The notes beneath the pieces were generated by a model. That model did not search any database. It worked only from the letters and a program-made list of their open reading frames with translations, and was not told the origin of the DNA. The translations under genes were made by a program, and so were the position numbers. From the NCBI GenBank assembly GCA_963516005.1, contig CAUPYP010000001.1:1-64000 (forward strand): a stretch of DNA of 64,000 nucleotides, in the 5' to 3' direction. Below, piece by piece: positions 56,515 through 64,000 of the stretch. This DNA comes from CAMUQR01 sp963516005 (lineage in GTDB: Bacteria; Patescibacteriota; Saccharimonadia; Saccharimonadales; Saccharimonadaceae). Position 1 is the stretch's first letter; the number at the start of each line of letters is the position of its first letter.

Positions 56515-59130
56515 GTGAGCAAGGGGAAAATATTAAAACGAATTTTTGGTGACCCGCAGGCGAAGGCTCTGCGTCGGATTAAAACAAAAGTCAAAGAAAT
56601 CAATGACTTGGCGCCAAAATATCAGAAAATGTCCGACCAAGACCTGGTAGCACAAACTGACAAATTAAAAAAAGATTTAGCTAAAAAAACACTTGATAAA
56701 ATCTTGCCAGAGGCGTTTGCAGTGGTACGTGAAGCCAGCGACCGTGTACTGAAAATGCGTCATTTTGACGTTCAGCTGATCGGTGGTATCGTTCTGCACG
56801 AAGGCAATGTTGCCGAAATGAAAACTGGTGAAGGTAAAACGTTGGTGGCAACTTTGCCGGTTTATCTCAATGCGCTGGAGGGTAAGGGTGTGCACGTGGT
56901 GACCGTCAATGATTATCTAGCGAAGCGCGATGCCGGCTGGATGGGTCAAGTTTATGATTTCTTAGGTGTGAGTGTCGCGGTGATTGTGGCTGATGAGTCG
57001 TATATTTATGACAAAGATTACTCAAACGATAATTTCACTGATCCACGCATGAAAGCGCTGAAACCATGTACCCGTAAAGAAGCCTATATGGCGGACATTA
57101 CTTACGGTACGAATAATGAGTTTGGTTTTGACTATTTGCGTGACAACATGGTCAATGATGCTGAATTACTTCGTCAACGTGAACTGAACTTCGCGATTGT
57201 TGACGAGGTGGACTCAATTCTGATTGATGAAGCACGAACACCGTTGATTATTTCGTCGCCAGCTGGTGATAATCCTGATAGCTACAAACAATTTGCGAGT
57301 GTAGTGAGTAAATTAAACAAAGACGATTACGAAATTGACGAAAAACGTCGCTCAGTGTCGCTGACCGATGATGGTATCGAAAAAATCCAAAATATTCTCG
57401 GCGTCGAAAATCTTTATAGCCCAGAACATGTGCGGTTGGTTTATCACCTTAATCAGGCCTTGCGTGCCGAAACTTTATTTAAGCGTGACAAAGATTACGT
57501 GGTAACGACGAACGGTGAAGTCGTGATTGTCGATGAACACACTGGTCGGTTGATGGATGGCCGTCGTTATAACGAGGGTCTACACCAAGCCATTGAGGCC
57601 AAGGAAAATGTGCCAATTCTTGAGGAAAGTATGACTTTGGCGACAATTTCATTCCAGAACTACTTCCGTTTGTATAAAAAACTCTCGGGTATGACTGGTA
57701 CAGCCATGACTGAGGCAGAAGAGTTTCAGCAGATTTATAGTTTGGATGTGATTGAAATTCCATCCAACAAGCCACTGGCACGTGAAGACAAACCAGATTT
57801 GATTTTCAAAACTGAACGGGCGAAGATTTTGGCCGTAGTTGAGGCGATTAAAGAACATCACTCAGCTGGTCGACCAGTGTTGGTGGGCTCGGGTTCAATC
57901 GAAAAAAACGAAGTGATTGCGACCTATCTCGACCAGGCTGGTTTGCCATATGAACTGCTTAACGCGAAAAACAACGAGCGCGAGGCGGCGATTGTCGCCA
58001 AGGCTGGCGAAAAAGGCGCAATTACATTGGCAACCAATATCGCTGGTCGTGGTACCGACATTGTCTTGGGCGAAGGTGTTAAAGAATTGGGCGGTTTGGT
58101 GGTGATTGGTTCAGAGCGTCACGAATCACGCCGAATTGATAATCAGTTGCGCGGTCGCAGTGGCCGTCAGGGTGACCCAGGTGAAAGCCAATTCTTTGTC
58201 TCAACCGAGGATGATTTGATGCGTATTTTTCAAGGTGAACGAATTGCGCTCCTGATGGATCGTCTAAATATCGATGAGTCAATTCCGATTAAAAACAGTG
58301 CACTATCGAAGCTGTTAGAATCATCCCAGCGCCGAGTCGAAGGTTTTAACTTTGACACCCGCAAAAATGTGGTGCAATATGACAATGTCATTAACCGCCA
58401 CCGCAAAGTGGTGTATGGTATGCGCCGTAAGATTTTGGAAGGGGAAGATATTGCCGATGAAATCACTCGTTTGATCAACGAAAAGACTAAAGATTTGGCC
58501 TTCTTACCAGCCAAGATTAATCCGAAATTTGTTGAGAATTTTACAACAATTTTACCACGAGTGAGTGAAGACGTATTTGAGGAAATCGGTCAAATCAAAA
58601 AAGACAAAGAACGCTTAAATGCTACTCGCAAGCTCCTCAAAGAAGTCTATGCCGAAAAAGAAGCAGAATTTACTCCAGAGTTAATGCGCAAAATCGAGCG
58701 TGAAGTCTATATGCAAGTGCTAGACGTGCTGTGGATGCAACACCTCGAGAATATGCAACACTTGCGTGAGGGTATTCACTGGCGCAGTATCGGTCAGCGT
58801 GATCCGCTAGTGGAATATCGAGCTGAATCTCAGAAGCTGTTTGAAGCGGTGCAGATGTCATTGCGTGATGAAGTTTTAAAAACTATCTTAAACCTGTCGC
58901 AAAACCAGCTCAATCCGAGCTTAGTCGATGATGATTACCAGACGGAACTGACTAAAGCAGCTGAAGGTGCAGTCGAAAAAGGCGTCAATGAAATCTCTAG
59001 CCATAAAGGTGTCGGTGATGATGACTTTGGAGCAAAAACAGCAGTCAAAACTACTGTCAAAACCAAGAATTATGATCGTAAAAAGAAAAAAACTGAGCGT
59101 AAAAACCGCAAAAAAGGTCGCCGTAAATAG
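56515..59130 (+). CDS. secA: preprotein translocase ATPase SecA
   Basis: 871 residues. Drives proteins through SecYEG. Walker A MKTGEGKTLVA, the Walker B-region DEVDSILIDEARTPLII and motif VI QLRGRSGRQGDPG are all present, with helical scaffold and wing domains after. The C-terminal zinc motif (CxCxSGx8CH) that binds SecB and lipids is missing; the end is a Lys/Arg-rich tail (KKKKTERKNRKKGRRK). GTG 56515 is the start: AAGGG lies 6 nt upstream, and the in-frame TTG at 56500 precedes that site. Confidence 0.96.
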   Translation: MSKGKILKRIFGDPQAKALRRIKTKVKEINDLAPKYQKMSDQDLVAQTDKLKKDLAKKTLDKILPEAFAVVREASDRVLKMRHFDVQLIGGIVLHEGNVAEMKTGEGKTLVATLPVYLNALEGKGVHVVTVNDYLAKRDAGWMGQVYDFLGVSVAVIVADESYIYDKDYSNDNFTDPRMKALKPCTRKEAYMADITYGTNNEFGFDYLRDNMVNDAELLRQRELNFAIVDEVDSILIDEARTPLIISSPAGDNPDSYKQFASVVSKLNKDDYEIDEKRRSVSLTDDGIEKIQNILGVENLYSPEHVRLVYHLNQALRAETLFKRDKDYVVTTNGEVVIVDEHTGRLMDGRRYNEGLHQAIEAKENVPILEESMTLATISFQNYFRLYKKLSGMTGTAMTEAEEFQQIYSLDVIEIPSNKPLAREDKPDLIFKTERAKILAVVEAIKEHHSAGRPVLVGSGSIEKNEVIATYLDQAGLPYELLNAKNNEREAAIVAKAGEKGAITLATNIAGRGTDIVLGEGVKELGGLVVIGSERHESRRIDNQLRGRSGRQGDPGESQFFVSTEDDLMRIFQGERIALLMDRLNIDESIPIKNSALSKLLESSQRRVEGFNFDTRKNVVQYDNVINRHRKVVYGMRRKILEGEDIADEITRLINEKTKDLAFLPAKINPKFVENFTTILPRVSEDVFEEIGQIKKDKERLNATRKLLKEVYAEKEAEFTPELMRKIEREVYMQVLDVLWMQHLENMQHLREGIHWRSIGQRDPLVEYRAESQKLFEAVQMSLRDEVLKTILNLSQNQLNPSLVDDDYQTELTKAAEGAVEKGVNEISSHKGVGDDDFGAKTAVKTTVKTKNYDRKKKKTERKNRKKGRRK

Positions 59131-59145
59131 TTATTAAGGAGGGTT

Positions 59146-60429
59146 ATGAAACACACGGTTAAAGAAGTGGTGCTTAAAAACGGTGCCCGGGGTTTGTTCA
59201 TCAATATTCCCGACGCTACCGTGATGCAATATAAGATTCATTTTCGGGCAGGTAATCGATTAGTTCGCTCGCCGGAAGTGTATGAGACGGCACATGTAAT
59301 GGAACATATGTCGTTTGGTGCCAATACGAAATTTGAAAGTGAGCAGGAATACGCGGCAGAGTTTTCCAAAAATGGCGCTCGCAATAATGCTTACACATCA
59401 GATACATCAATGGTGTATCTCGGCGTATGCGCTGATTTTGAATGGGAAAGGGTGTTAAAATTACAACAGTTGGCGATCTGTCAACCGCGTTTTTCGCAGT
59501 CAAAACTCGAAGCTGAACAGGGCAATATTCGTAATGAATTAACGGCAATGTTGTCAAATCACTCTAATCTACTATGGTATCGAATGCAACAACTATTGGG
59601 TGAGCAAGTGCTGGATTTAAAACAGCGAATTGCGACAATCGATAATATCCAACTAGAAGATGTGGTCGAACATCACACACGCACTCATACTATTGAGAAT
59701 ATGCGGTTTTTGGTGGCGGGGCGACTGACGAATCGTGAGCGCAAGTTGCGGGCTTTGCTCGAAAAATGGAAATTGCCTAAAGGCGAATTATTACCAATTC
59801 CGCACGATCAAATTCATTCACATGACGCCACTTTAATTAAACAAAAAAATGGTCGCAGTCTGACCTTTGGCGTGTCACTAATTTTGGAGCGAAACTTAAC
59901 CCAGCGTGAAGCTTACGCTATGGAAGCTCTTAATCATATTTTGACAGGTACGACATATTCGCGGATTTTTGGCAAGGCGCGGGAACGGGGATTGGTTTAT
60001 AGTATTTACTCGGATTATGATGAGCGTCATCACGATTGTTGTTGGGATTTTGCGGGACAAGTGATGCCTGAGACGGCTGAGGCGCTATTTGATTTAATTA
60101 TTGACGAGCTCAAACAAGTAGCGGCTGGCAAAATTACCAAAAAAGAAATTGATGAAACTAAAAGCTACGGGCTTGGTTCGTTCCAGATTAACACTCAGAC
60201 AATTTCACAACTAGCTAATTTTTATGGCGAGGAATATTTCACTAACCATAAAATCCGTAGTTACGCTACCGTCCCAAATCACTGGGCGAAAATTTCAAAA
60301 GCTGAAATCGTAGCCATTGTCCAAGATTTTATGGCTAATGGTAAATGGGCGCTGGTTGGAGTCGGCAATGTCGATCAGGGACTGCTGGAAAAACTAAACG
60401 CTAAACTAAAAACAGTTTTTAAAGGATAA
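59146..60429 (+). CDS. M16 family zinc peptidase
   Basis: 427 residues. Inverted zinc motif H50-VM-E53-H54 (HxxEH) with the third ligand Glu near 131 (NELTAM), 77 residues after His54, as in active M16 peptidases. The second half (about 230-420) is the inactive M16-C-type domain with FGKARERGLVYSIYSDYD. No signal peptide, so probably cytoplasmic. AAGGAGG precedes the ATG, 15 nt after secA. It may degrade peptides such as cleaved signal peptides; that is inferred. Confidence 0.9.
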   Translation: MKHTVKEVVLKNGARGLFINIPDATVMQYKIHFRAGNRLVRSPEVYETAHVMEHMSFGANTKFESEQEYAAEFSKNGARNNAYTSDTSMVYLGVCADFEWERVLKLQQLAICQPRFSQSKLEAEQGNIRNELTAMLSNHSNLLWYRMQQLLGEQVLDLKQRIATIDNIQLEDVVEHHTRTHTIENMRFLVAGRLTNRERKLRALLEKWKLPKGELLPIPHDQIHSHDATLIKQKNGRSLTFGVSLILERNLTQREAYAMEALNHILTGTTYSRIFGKARERGLVYSIYSDYDERHHDCCWDFAGQVMPETAEALFDLIIDELKQVAAGKITKKEIDETKSYGLGSFQINTQTISQLANFYGEEYFTNHKIRSYATVPNHWAKISKAEIVAIVQDFMANGKWALVGVGNVDQGLLEKLNAKLKTVFKG

Positions 60430-60435
60430 AAAGCT

Positions 60436-61530
60436 ATGACAAATCGCGTGGGAATTGAGGCAAGACTAGCGGAACTAACCGCTGATTTTGAGGTGGCTTA
60501 TGCGCAATTGCAAATCGAAGCTAAGGCGCAAGAATTAGCTGAATTGGAAGATCAACTTAATCAGCCGTCAATTTGGAATGACCCAATCAAAGCCCAAGCC
60601 TTGGCTAAAACCGTCGCGAGCAAGCAGGAATTTTTGCAACCATGGCAGGCAATGAAACTACAGTTGGCAGATTATCGCGAGTTGTTGACGATCGATGATG
60701 AGACTTGGCTGGAAGAAGTGGAGCGTCAAATTGAGGCGTTGGCTGAGCAATTGACTGAGCTGAAACGGGCGTTGGCGTTTAATGGCAAACACGACGCTAG
60801 CGATGTGATTTTGCGCTTGACTAGTGGCGTTGGCGGGTTGGATGCTCAGGATTTTACCGAGATGCTCGAGCGGATGTACTTGCGCTGGCTCAAAAACCAA
60901 CAATTTACAGTGAATTTAATTGAGCGCCAGACGAGTGATGAGGCTGGGATTAAAACGGCAGTTTACGAAGTATCAGGTCCGTTTGCTTATGGTAAATTAA
61001 AAAGTGAGAATGGTGTCCACCGACTCGTCCGCCTCAGTCCGTTTAACGCCGATAATTTGCGCCAGACTAGTTTTGCGCTAGTGGAAGTTTTACCAAAAAT
61101 TGAAGCCGATGAGCTCAAAATTGCCGAATCAGATTTAAAAATTGATTATTATCGCTCAGGTGGTCATGGTGGACAGAGCGTTAATACAACCGATAGTGCA
61201 GTGCGCGTGACGCATATTCCGACGGGACTGACGGTGGCAATTCAAAACGAACGTTCACAGATTCAAAATAAAGCAGTGGCGCTAGCAATTTTAACGGCAA
61301 AACTGGCTGAAATGCAGGAGCAACAACAAGCCGAGGATTTATCACAATTAAAAGCTGGCGAGTCGGCTAGTTGGGGCGCACAAATCCGCAATTATGTGCT
61401 TCATCCGTACACTTTAGTGAAAGATACGCGGACAAAATATCAAGAAACTGACGTCGCCAAAGTGCTCGACGGCAAAATCGATGGTTTTATCGAGGCATAT
61501 TTAGATAGTTTATTGGCATTAAAAAACTAA
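60436..61530 (+). CDS. prfB: peptide chain release factor 2
   Basis: 364 residues. Recognises UAA and UGA. The SPF tripeptide lies in VRLSPFNADNLRQTSF, and GGQ in YRSGGHGGQSVNTTDSAV. The gene reads in one continuous frame: the programmed +1 frameshift with internal TGA used by many bacteria to autoregulate RF2 is absent. It starts 6 nt after the M16 peptidase, in the secA unit. Its presence implies UGA is a stop codon here. Confidence 0.95.
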   Translation: MTNRVGIEARLAELTADFEVAYAQLQIEAKAQELAELEDQLNQPSIWNDPIKAQALAKTVASKQEFLQPWQAMKLQLADYRELLTIDDETWLEEVERQIEALAEQLTELKRALAFNGKHDASDVILRLTSGVGGLDAQDFTEMLERMYLRWLKNQQFTVNLIERQTSDEAGIKTAVYEVSGPFAYGKLKSENGVHRLVRLSPFNADNLRQTSFALVEVLPKIEADELKIAESDLKIDYYRSGGHGGQSVNTTDSAVRVTHIPTGLTVAIQNERSQIQNKAVALAILTAKLAEMQEQQQAEDLSQLKAGESASWGAQIRNYVLHPYTLVKDTRTKYQETDVAKVLDGKIDGFIEAYLDSLLALKN

Positions 61531-61543
61531 TTAACTGATTACT

Positions 61544-61571
61544 TTGCATATTTTACAAAAAGCTCTATAAT
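61544..61571 (+). promoter_or_regulatory. promoter of the 402-residue gene
   Basis: TTGCAT at 61544-61549, 16-bp spacer, TATAAT at 61566-61571. A second TATAAT lies at 61584-61589. AAAGGAG serves the ATG at 61613. Confidence 0.6.
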
Positions 61572-61612
61572 AAAACTTAAGCATATAATGCGTAGTGCAA
61601 AAGGAGCAATCA

Positions 61613-62821
61613 ATGAAAAATCCAACACGCAACATTCTATCAATTCTTGGTGTAATAGTTTTTATGGTCGCGAAGTTGACGCTAATTATCGTTGTCGTTG
61701 CTTATTTACTAGCGGTGATTGTTTTAAACGCCGTTTCCTTGTCAAATAATCAAAATAACTCTCGTCGTGCCTCAAATTATTCAAAAGAAGCTACCAAGTT
61801 TATCGCTGTTCACGAGACTCTTGGTATTACTAAAATTCCTATTGGTCGAGTTGTTTTTCCGTATTTAATTAAGCCACAACAAGCTCGTTTTGTTAATTAT
61901 GATGCCTATGGCAATATTACAAAGGAGACTTTTACAGAGACAATTCGTAACGCAACTTATGATCATAACAAACATCTAATCTATTATGAATCGCTGGATG
62001 GATTTTCGGTGTTTGATTATCGCCAGCAAAAGGTAATAAAGACAGTAAAATATCCATATGATGAACGTTATTTTCCAGATAAAATAACCATTAGATCAAT
62101 TATTGATCGATTGGTTGTTCATAACGGTGAGTTTTATTTCTCACAAGCCGAGGATTTGGAGGGTAATGCTGTTTATAGATTCTGCCAAGCCACAACCAAG
62201 AAATGCTATGACATAGACGGAAAACTTAATCACCTAGTATCAACACCAGCAGGGATAGTAGCTGTTTCACAAAAAACCGTTTGGTTGTTTGACCATAATC
62301 TTAACTTATTAAAGCGTGAAAAGCTTGATGACGCAACACGAGTTTATGGAGTGGTCGCTGATGGTCAATCGTATCGTCTGATTGTTAATAATAAAATTAC
62401 TAATTTACCATCGATGGTTCTTAGTCGTGAACTAGCCGAGGAATATCAGTATAATCCGTCGGTCTGGTTAAGAATTAGTTTTATCACTCATAATCAACAA
62501 GTTTATATGATCGTCAGCAAGGAACATGAACGGCAAAAGACCGGTGGTTTAACTGCTATGTATGTTGCTGACATCTCGGGTGATAATCAAGCTCAGTTTA
62601 AACTAGTTTGGAAAAAAGACAATGTTTATCATACATCCGATATGGTGATGTCTAATAATCAAAAATTAATGTTTGAAATTCAGGATCGGGATGCTTATAC
62701 TGAAATGACATGCCATTTCATCACTTATGAATTTGCGAAACAACAGGTTCAAGAAATAACGACAAAATTTAATCCGATTAACCAGCAACCAATTGGTTCT
62801 AAATTCTGGATGTTGGATTAG
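61613..62821 (+). CDS. membrane-anchored extracellular protein, unknown
   Basis: 402 residues from the ATG at 61613, behind AAAGGAGC. One N-terminal membrane helix (about 14-38) leads into an exported region of about 360 residues rich in short beta strands with recurring Tyr/Asp turns (DGFSVFDYRQQKVIKTV, then KTVWLFDHNLNLLKRE). That is the look of a beta-propeller, though no repeat signature is certain. Two Cys pairs could form disulfides. No family recognised. Neighbours are prfB and ftsE, without clear functional link. Confidence 0.65.
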   Translation: MKNPTRNILSILGVIVFMVAKLTLIIVVVAYLLAVIVLNAVSLSNNQNNSRRASNYSKEATKFIAVHETLGITKIPIGRVVFPYLIKPQQARFVNYDAYGNITKETFTETIRNATYDHNKHLIYYESLDGFSVFDYRQQKVIKTVKYPYDERYFPDKITIRSIIDRLVVHNGEFYFSQAEDLEGNAVYRFCQATTKKCYDIDGKLNHLVSTPAGIVAVSQKTVWLFDHNLNLLKREKLDDATRVYGVVADGQSYRLIVNNKITNLPSMVLSRELAEEYQYNPSVWLRISFITHNQQVYMIVSKEHERQKTGGLTAMYVADISGDNQAQFKLVWKKDNVYHTSDMVMSNNQKLMFEIQDRDAYTEMTCHFITYEFAKQQVQEITTKFNPINQQPIGSKFWMLD

Positions 62822-62839
62822 ATTCTTGGCAGTATTTTA

Positions 62840-62848
62840 TGCTATAAT
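62840..62848 (+). promoter_or_regulatory. extended -10 promoter of ftsE-ftsX, leaderless
   Basis: TGCTATAAT at 62840-62848, 6 nt before the ftsE ATG at 62855. The -35 region is not conserved, as expected for an extended -10. Confidence 0.7.
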
Positions 62849-62854
62849 AAGCTT

Positions 62855-63541
62855 ATGATTTTACTTGATCGAGTTTCTAAAACTTATCCAAAAGGCGACA
62901 AGCCAGCGCTGGATCGGATTAGTCTGCATATTAAACCGCGAGAATTTGTGAGCATTATTGGGCCGAGTGGCTCGGGTAAGTCAACTCTGCTGAAATTATT
63001 AACACGCGAAGAAAAACCAACTTCGGGCAAGATTGTGGTTGGTGGAATTGATTATGATACGCTTCATGACAAAGATATTCCTTTGCTACGACGTAAAATC
63101 GGGGTGATTTTTCAGGATTTTAAACTATTACCACAACGTACAGTTTTTGAAAACGTGGCGTTTGCGCTAGAAATCTCTGGTATGAGTAAGCGAGAAATCG
63201 ACAGTGCTGTGCCAAAAGTGATTGAATTGGTTGGTTTAAAAGGCAAGGAAAAAGCCTTTCCACATCAGTTATCTGGTGGTGAGCGTCAGCGCGTGGCGAT
63301 TGCGCGTTCGGTAGTGCGTCAACCGCGGATTTTGATCGCCGATGAGCCAACTGGCAACCTTGATCCGAAGCATTCGTGGGATATTGTGAAAGTTCTAGAG
63401 AAGATTAACGATTATGGCACGACGGTGATTCTGACAACGCACAATGTCGATATTGTTAATAAACTGAAACGCCGAGTCATTGCAATTGAGGGTGGAAAAA
63501 TTATTTCGGATAAATCACGAGGGGAGTATTACGATGGTTAA
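62855..63541 (+). CDS. ftsE: cell division ATP-binding protein FtsE
   Basis: 228 residues. ABC ATPase with Walker A GPSGSGKST, Q-loop IFQDFKLLP (the QDF-LLP wording is typical of FtsE), signature LSGGERQRVAIARS, Walker B ILIADEPTGNLD and switch His in TTHN. With FtsX it activates septal peptidoglycan hydrolases. It overlaps ftsX by 8 nt and is expressed from a -10 box 6 nt upstream of its ATG. Confidence 0.95.
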   Translation: MILLDRVSKTYPKGDKPALDRISLHIKPREFVSIIGPSGSGKSTLLKLLTREEKPTSGKIVVGGIDYDTLHDKDIPLLRRKIGVIFQDFKLLPQRTVFENVAFALEISGMSKREIDSAVPKVIELVGLKGKEKAFPHQLSGGERQRVAIARSVVRQPRILIADEPTGNLDPKHSWDIVKVLEKINDYGTTVILTTHNVDIVNKLKRRVIAIEGGKIISDKSRGEYYDG

Positions 63542-64000
63542 AAAACGACGACATCGACCAAAGCGCAGTTTTGCAAGGCGTTGGATTTCATTTACACGCG
63601 TGTTTCGCTATGGAGCGGAGAATTTTGTCCGCAATGCTTGGCTGTCGCTAGCGGCAATTTTGATTATGACAATCACACTGCTGATCATTTTTTTGGCTGT
63701 AGCGTCAAACAATATCTTAAAAGATACTGTCAATTCGATTCGCGATCGAGTTCAAATGTCGATTTACGTCAAAAACACAATTGATGAAATCACAGCTCAA
63801 CAAATTAAACATGATATCGAAAAAATACCAGGCGTAATCGCTGTGGAATATATTTCATCAGCTCAGGCGCGTAATGATATTACTAAAGGTAATGTTGATG
63901 ATAAAGGCTTTATTGACGCAATCAACGAAGCTAAGAATAAATTACCATCAACTTATCGGGTCAAAATCACCGACATTAATGATCCATCGAAACTCGAGAG
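63534..64000 (+). CDS. ftsX: cell division protein FtsX (5' part)
   Basis: The frame from ATG 63534 stays open to the window end (155 residues visible). A very basic cytoplasmic N-terminus (VKKRRHRPKRSFARRW) precedes a membrane helix (about 38-60), followed by the extracellular loop starting LKDTVNSIRDRVQMSIYVKN, which is the FtsX ECD pattern. GAGGGGAG lies 7 nt before the ATG, within the end of ftsE. The rest of the gene is beyond the window. Confidence 0.92.
   Translation, partial: MVKKRRHRPKRSFARRWISFTRVFRYGAENFVRNAWLSLAAILIMTITLLIIFLAVASNNILKDTVNSIRDRVQMSIYVKNTIDEITAQQIKHDIEKIPGVIAVEYISSAQARNDITKGNVDDKGFIDAINEAKNKLPSTYRVKITDINDPSKLE

Noticed and set aside
1..64000. CRISPR array, insertion sequence, prophage or integrase
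   Set aside because: No regularly spaced repeats, transposase or integrase motifs, or terminal inverted repeats were seen on either strand.

Overview
The window is a 64 kb, moderately AT-rich, very densely packed chromosomal segment. It looks like the core genome of a Candidate Phyla Radiation (Patescibacteria) bacterium, most probably a Saccharibacteria (TM7)-type organism. The evidence is a set of informational genes in shortened versions: four-domain S1, short EF-Ts, adenylate kinase without a lid, ProRS without the insertion domain, and SecA without the zinc tail. The envelope is Gram-positive-like, with an LPxTG surface protein, an LCP protein, FtsA/FtsZ and tandem family-4 glycosyltransferases. 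D-lactate dehydrogenase is the only central-metabolic enzyme seen, and no biosynthetic pathways are present. Both release factors (RF1 and RF2) are encoded and several genes end in TGA, so UGA is a stop codon, unlike in Gracilibacteria/SR1. The phylum assignment is inference; no 16S is in the window.

Layout: 1-600 holds the end of 23S and the 5S rRNA. 600-3200 has a KGG-repeat protein, a ROK protein with a HELAH/zinc-ribbon protein, and a small surface-like protein. 3.4-8.2 kb carries rpsA, infB, a DUF5663-like gene and, on the minus strand, def-fmt. 8.2-17 kb carries priA, a winged-helix regulator, recJ, rpsU-yqeY-adk-map and ftsA-ftsZ with a cysteine-free thioredoxin-fold gene. 17-21.3 kb is an accessory surface locus: a 46-residue peptide, an 831-residue membrane protein and an LPSTG-anchored protein. 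21.3-31.7 kb carries galU, rplU, parA-parB, lepB, an LCP protein, a membrane protein, htrA, prfA-prmC and ung. 31.8-38.3 kb mixes rpmE, rpsB and tsf with accessory genes: two surface proteins, a gene split by one TAA, and two small minus-strand genes with closely similar promoters. 38.4-44.4 kb carries frr, rseP, a CPBP protease, proS, greA and lysS. 44.5-51.1 kb is a probable six-gene operon (small membrane protein, D-LDH, DUF2207, bactofilin-like protein, MacB-like ABC pair). 51.2-64 kb carries uppS-serS, hpf, rpmB, two glycosyltransferases, secA-M16 peptidase-prfB, an unknown membrane-anchored protein, ftsE and the start of ftsX.

The most striking signal not explained by gene content is in the promoters. 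At least nine genes, on both strands, have a -10 hexamer that ends 6-7 nt before the A of the start codon, and several more have 8-13 nt. Transcription would then begin at or almost at the start codon. This implies extensive leaderless or near-leaderless expression (def, rpsU, ftsA, galU, parA, ung, uppS, ftsE, a glycosyltransferase and others), alongside conventional Shine-Dalgarno-led genes inside operons. The second point of interest is 35.1-38.3 kb: a long structured leader, an apparently single-mutation nonsense gene, and a family of near-identical promoters including one that may make a ~50-nt RNA. No CRISPR array, IS element, prophage or tRNA gene was found.
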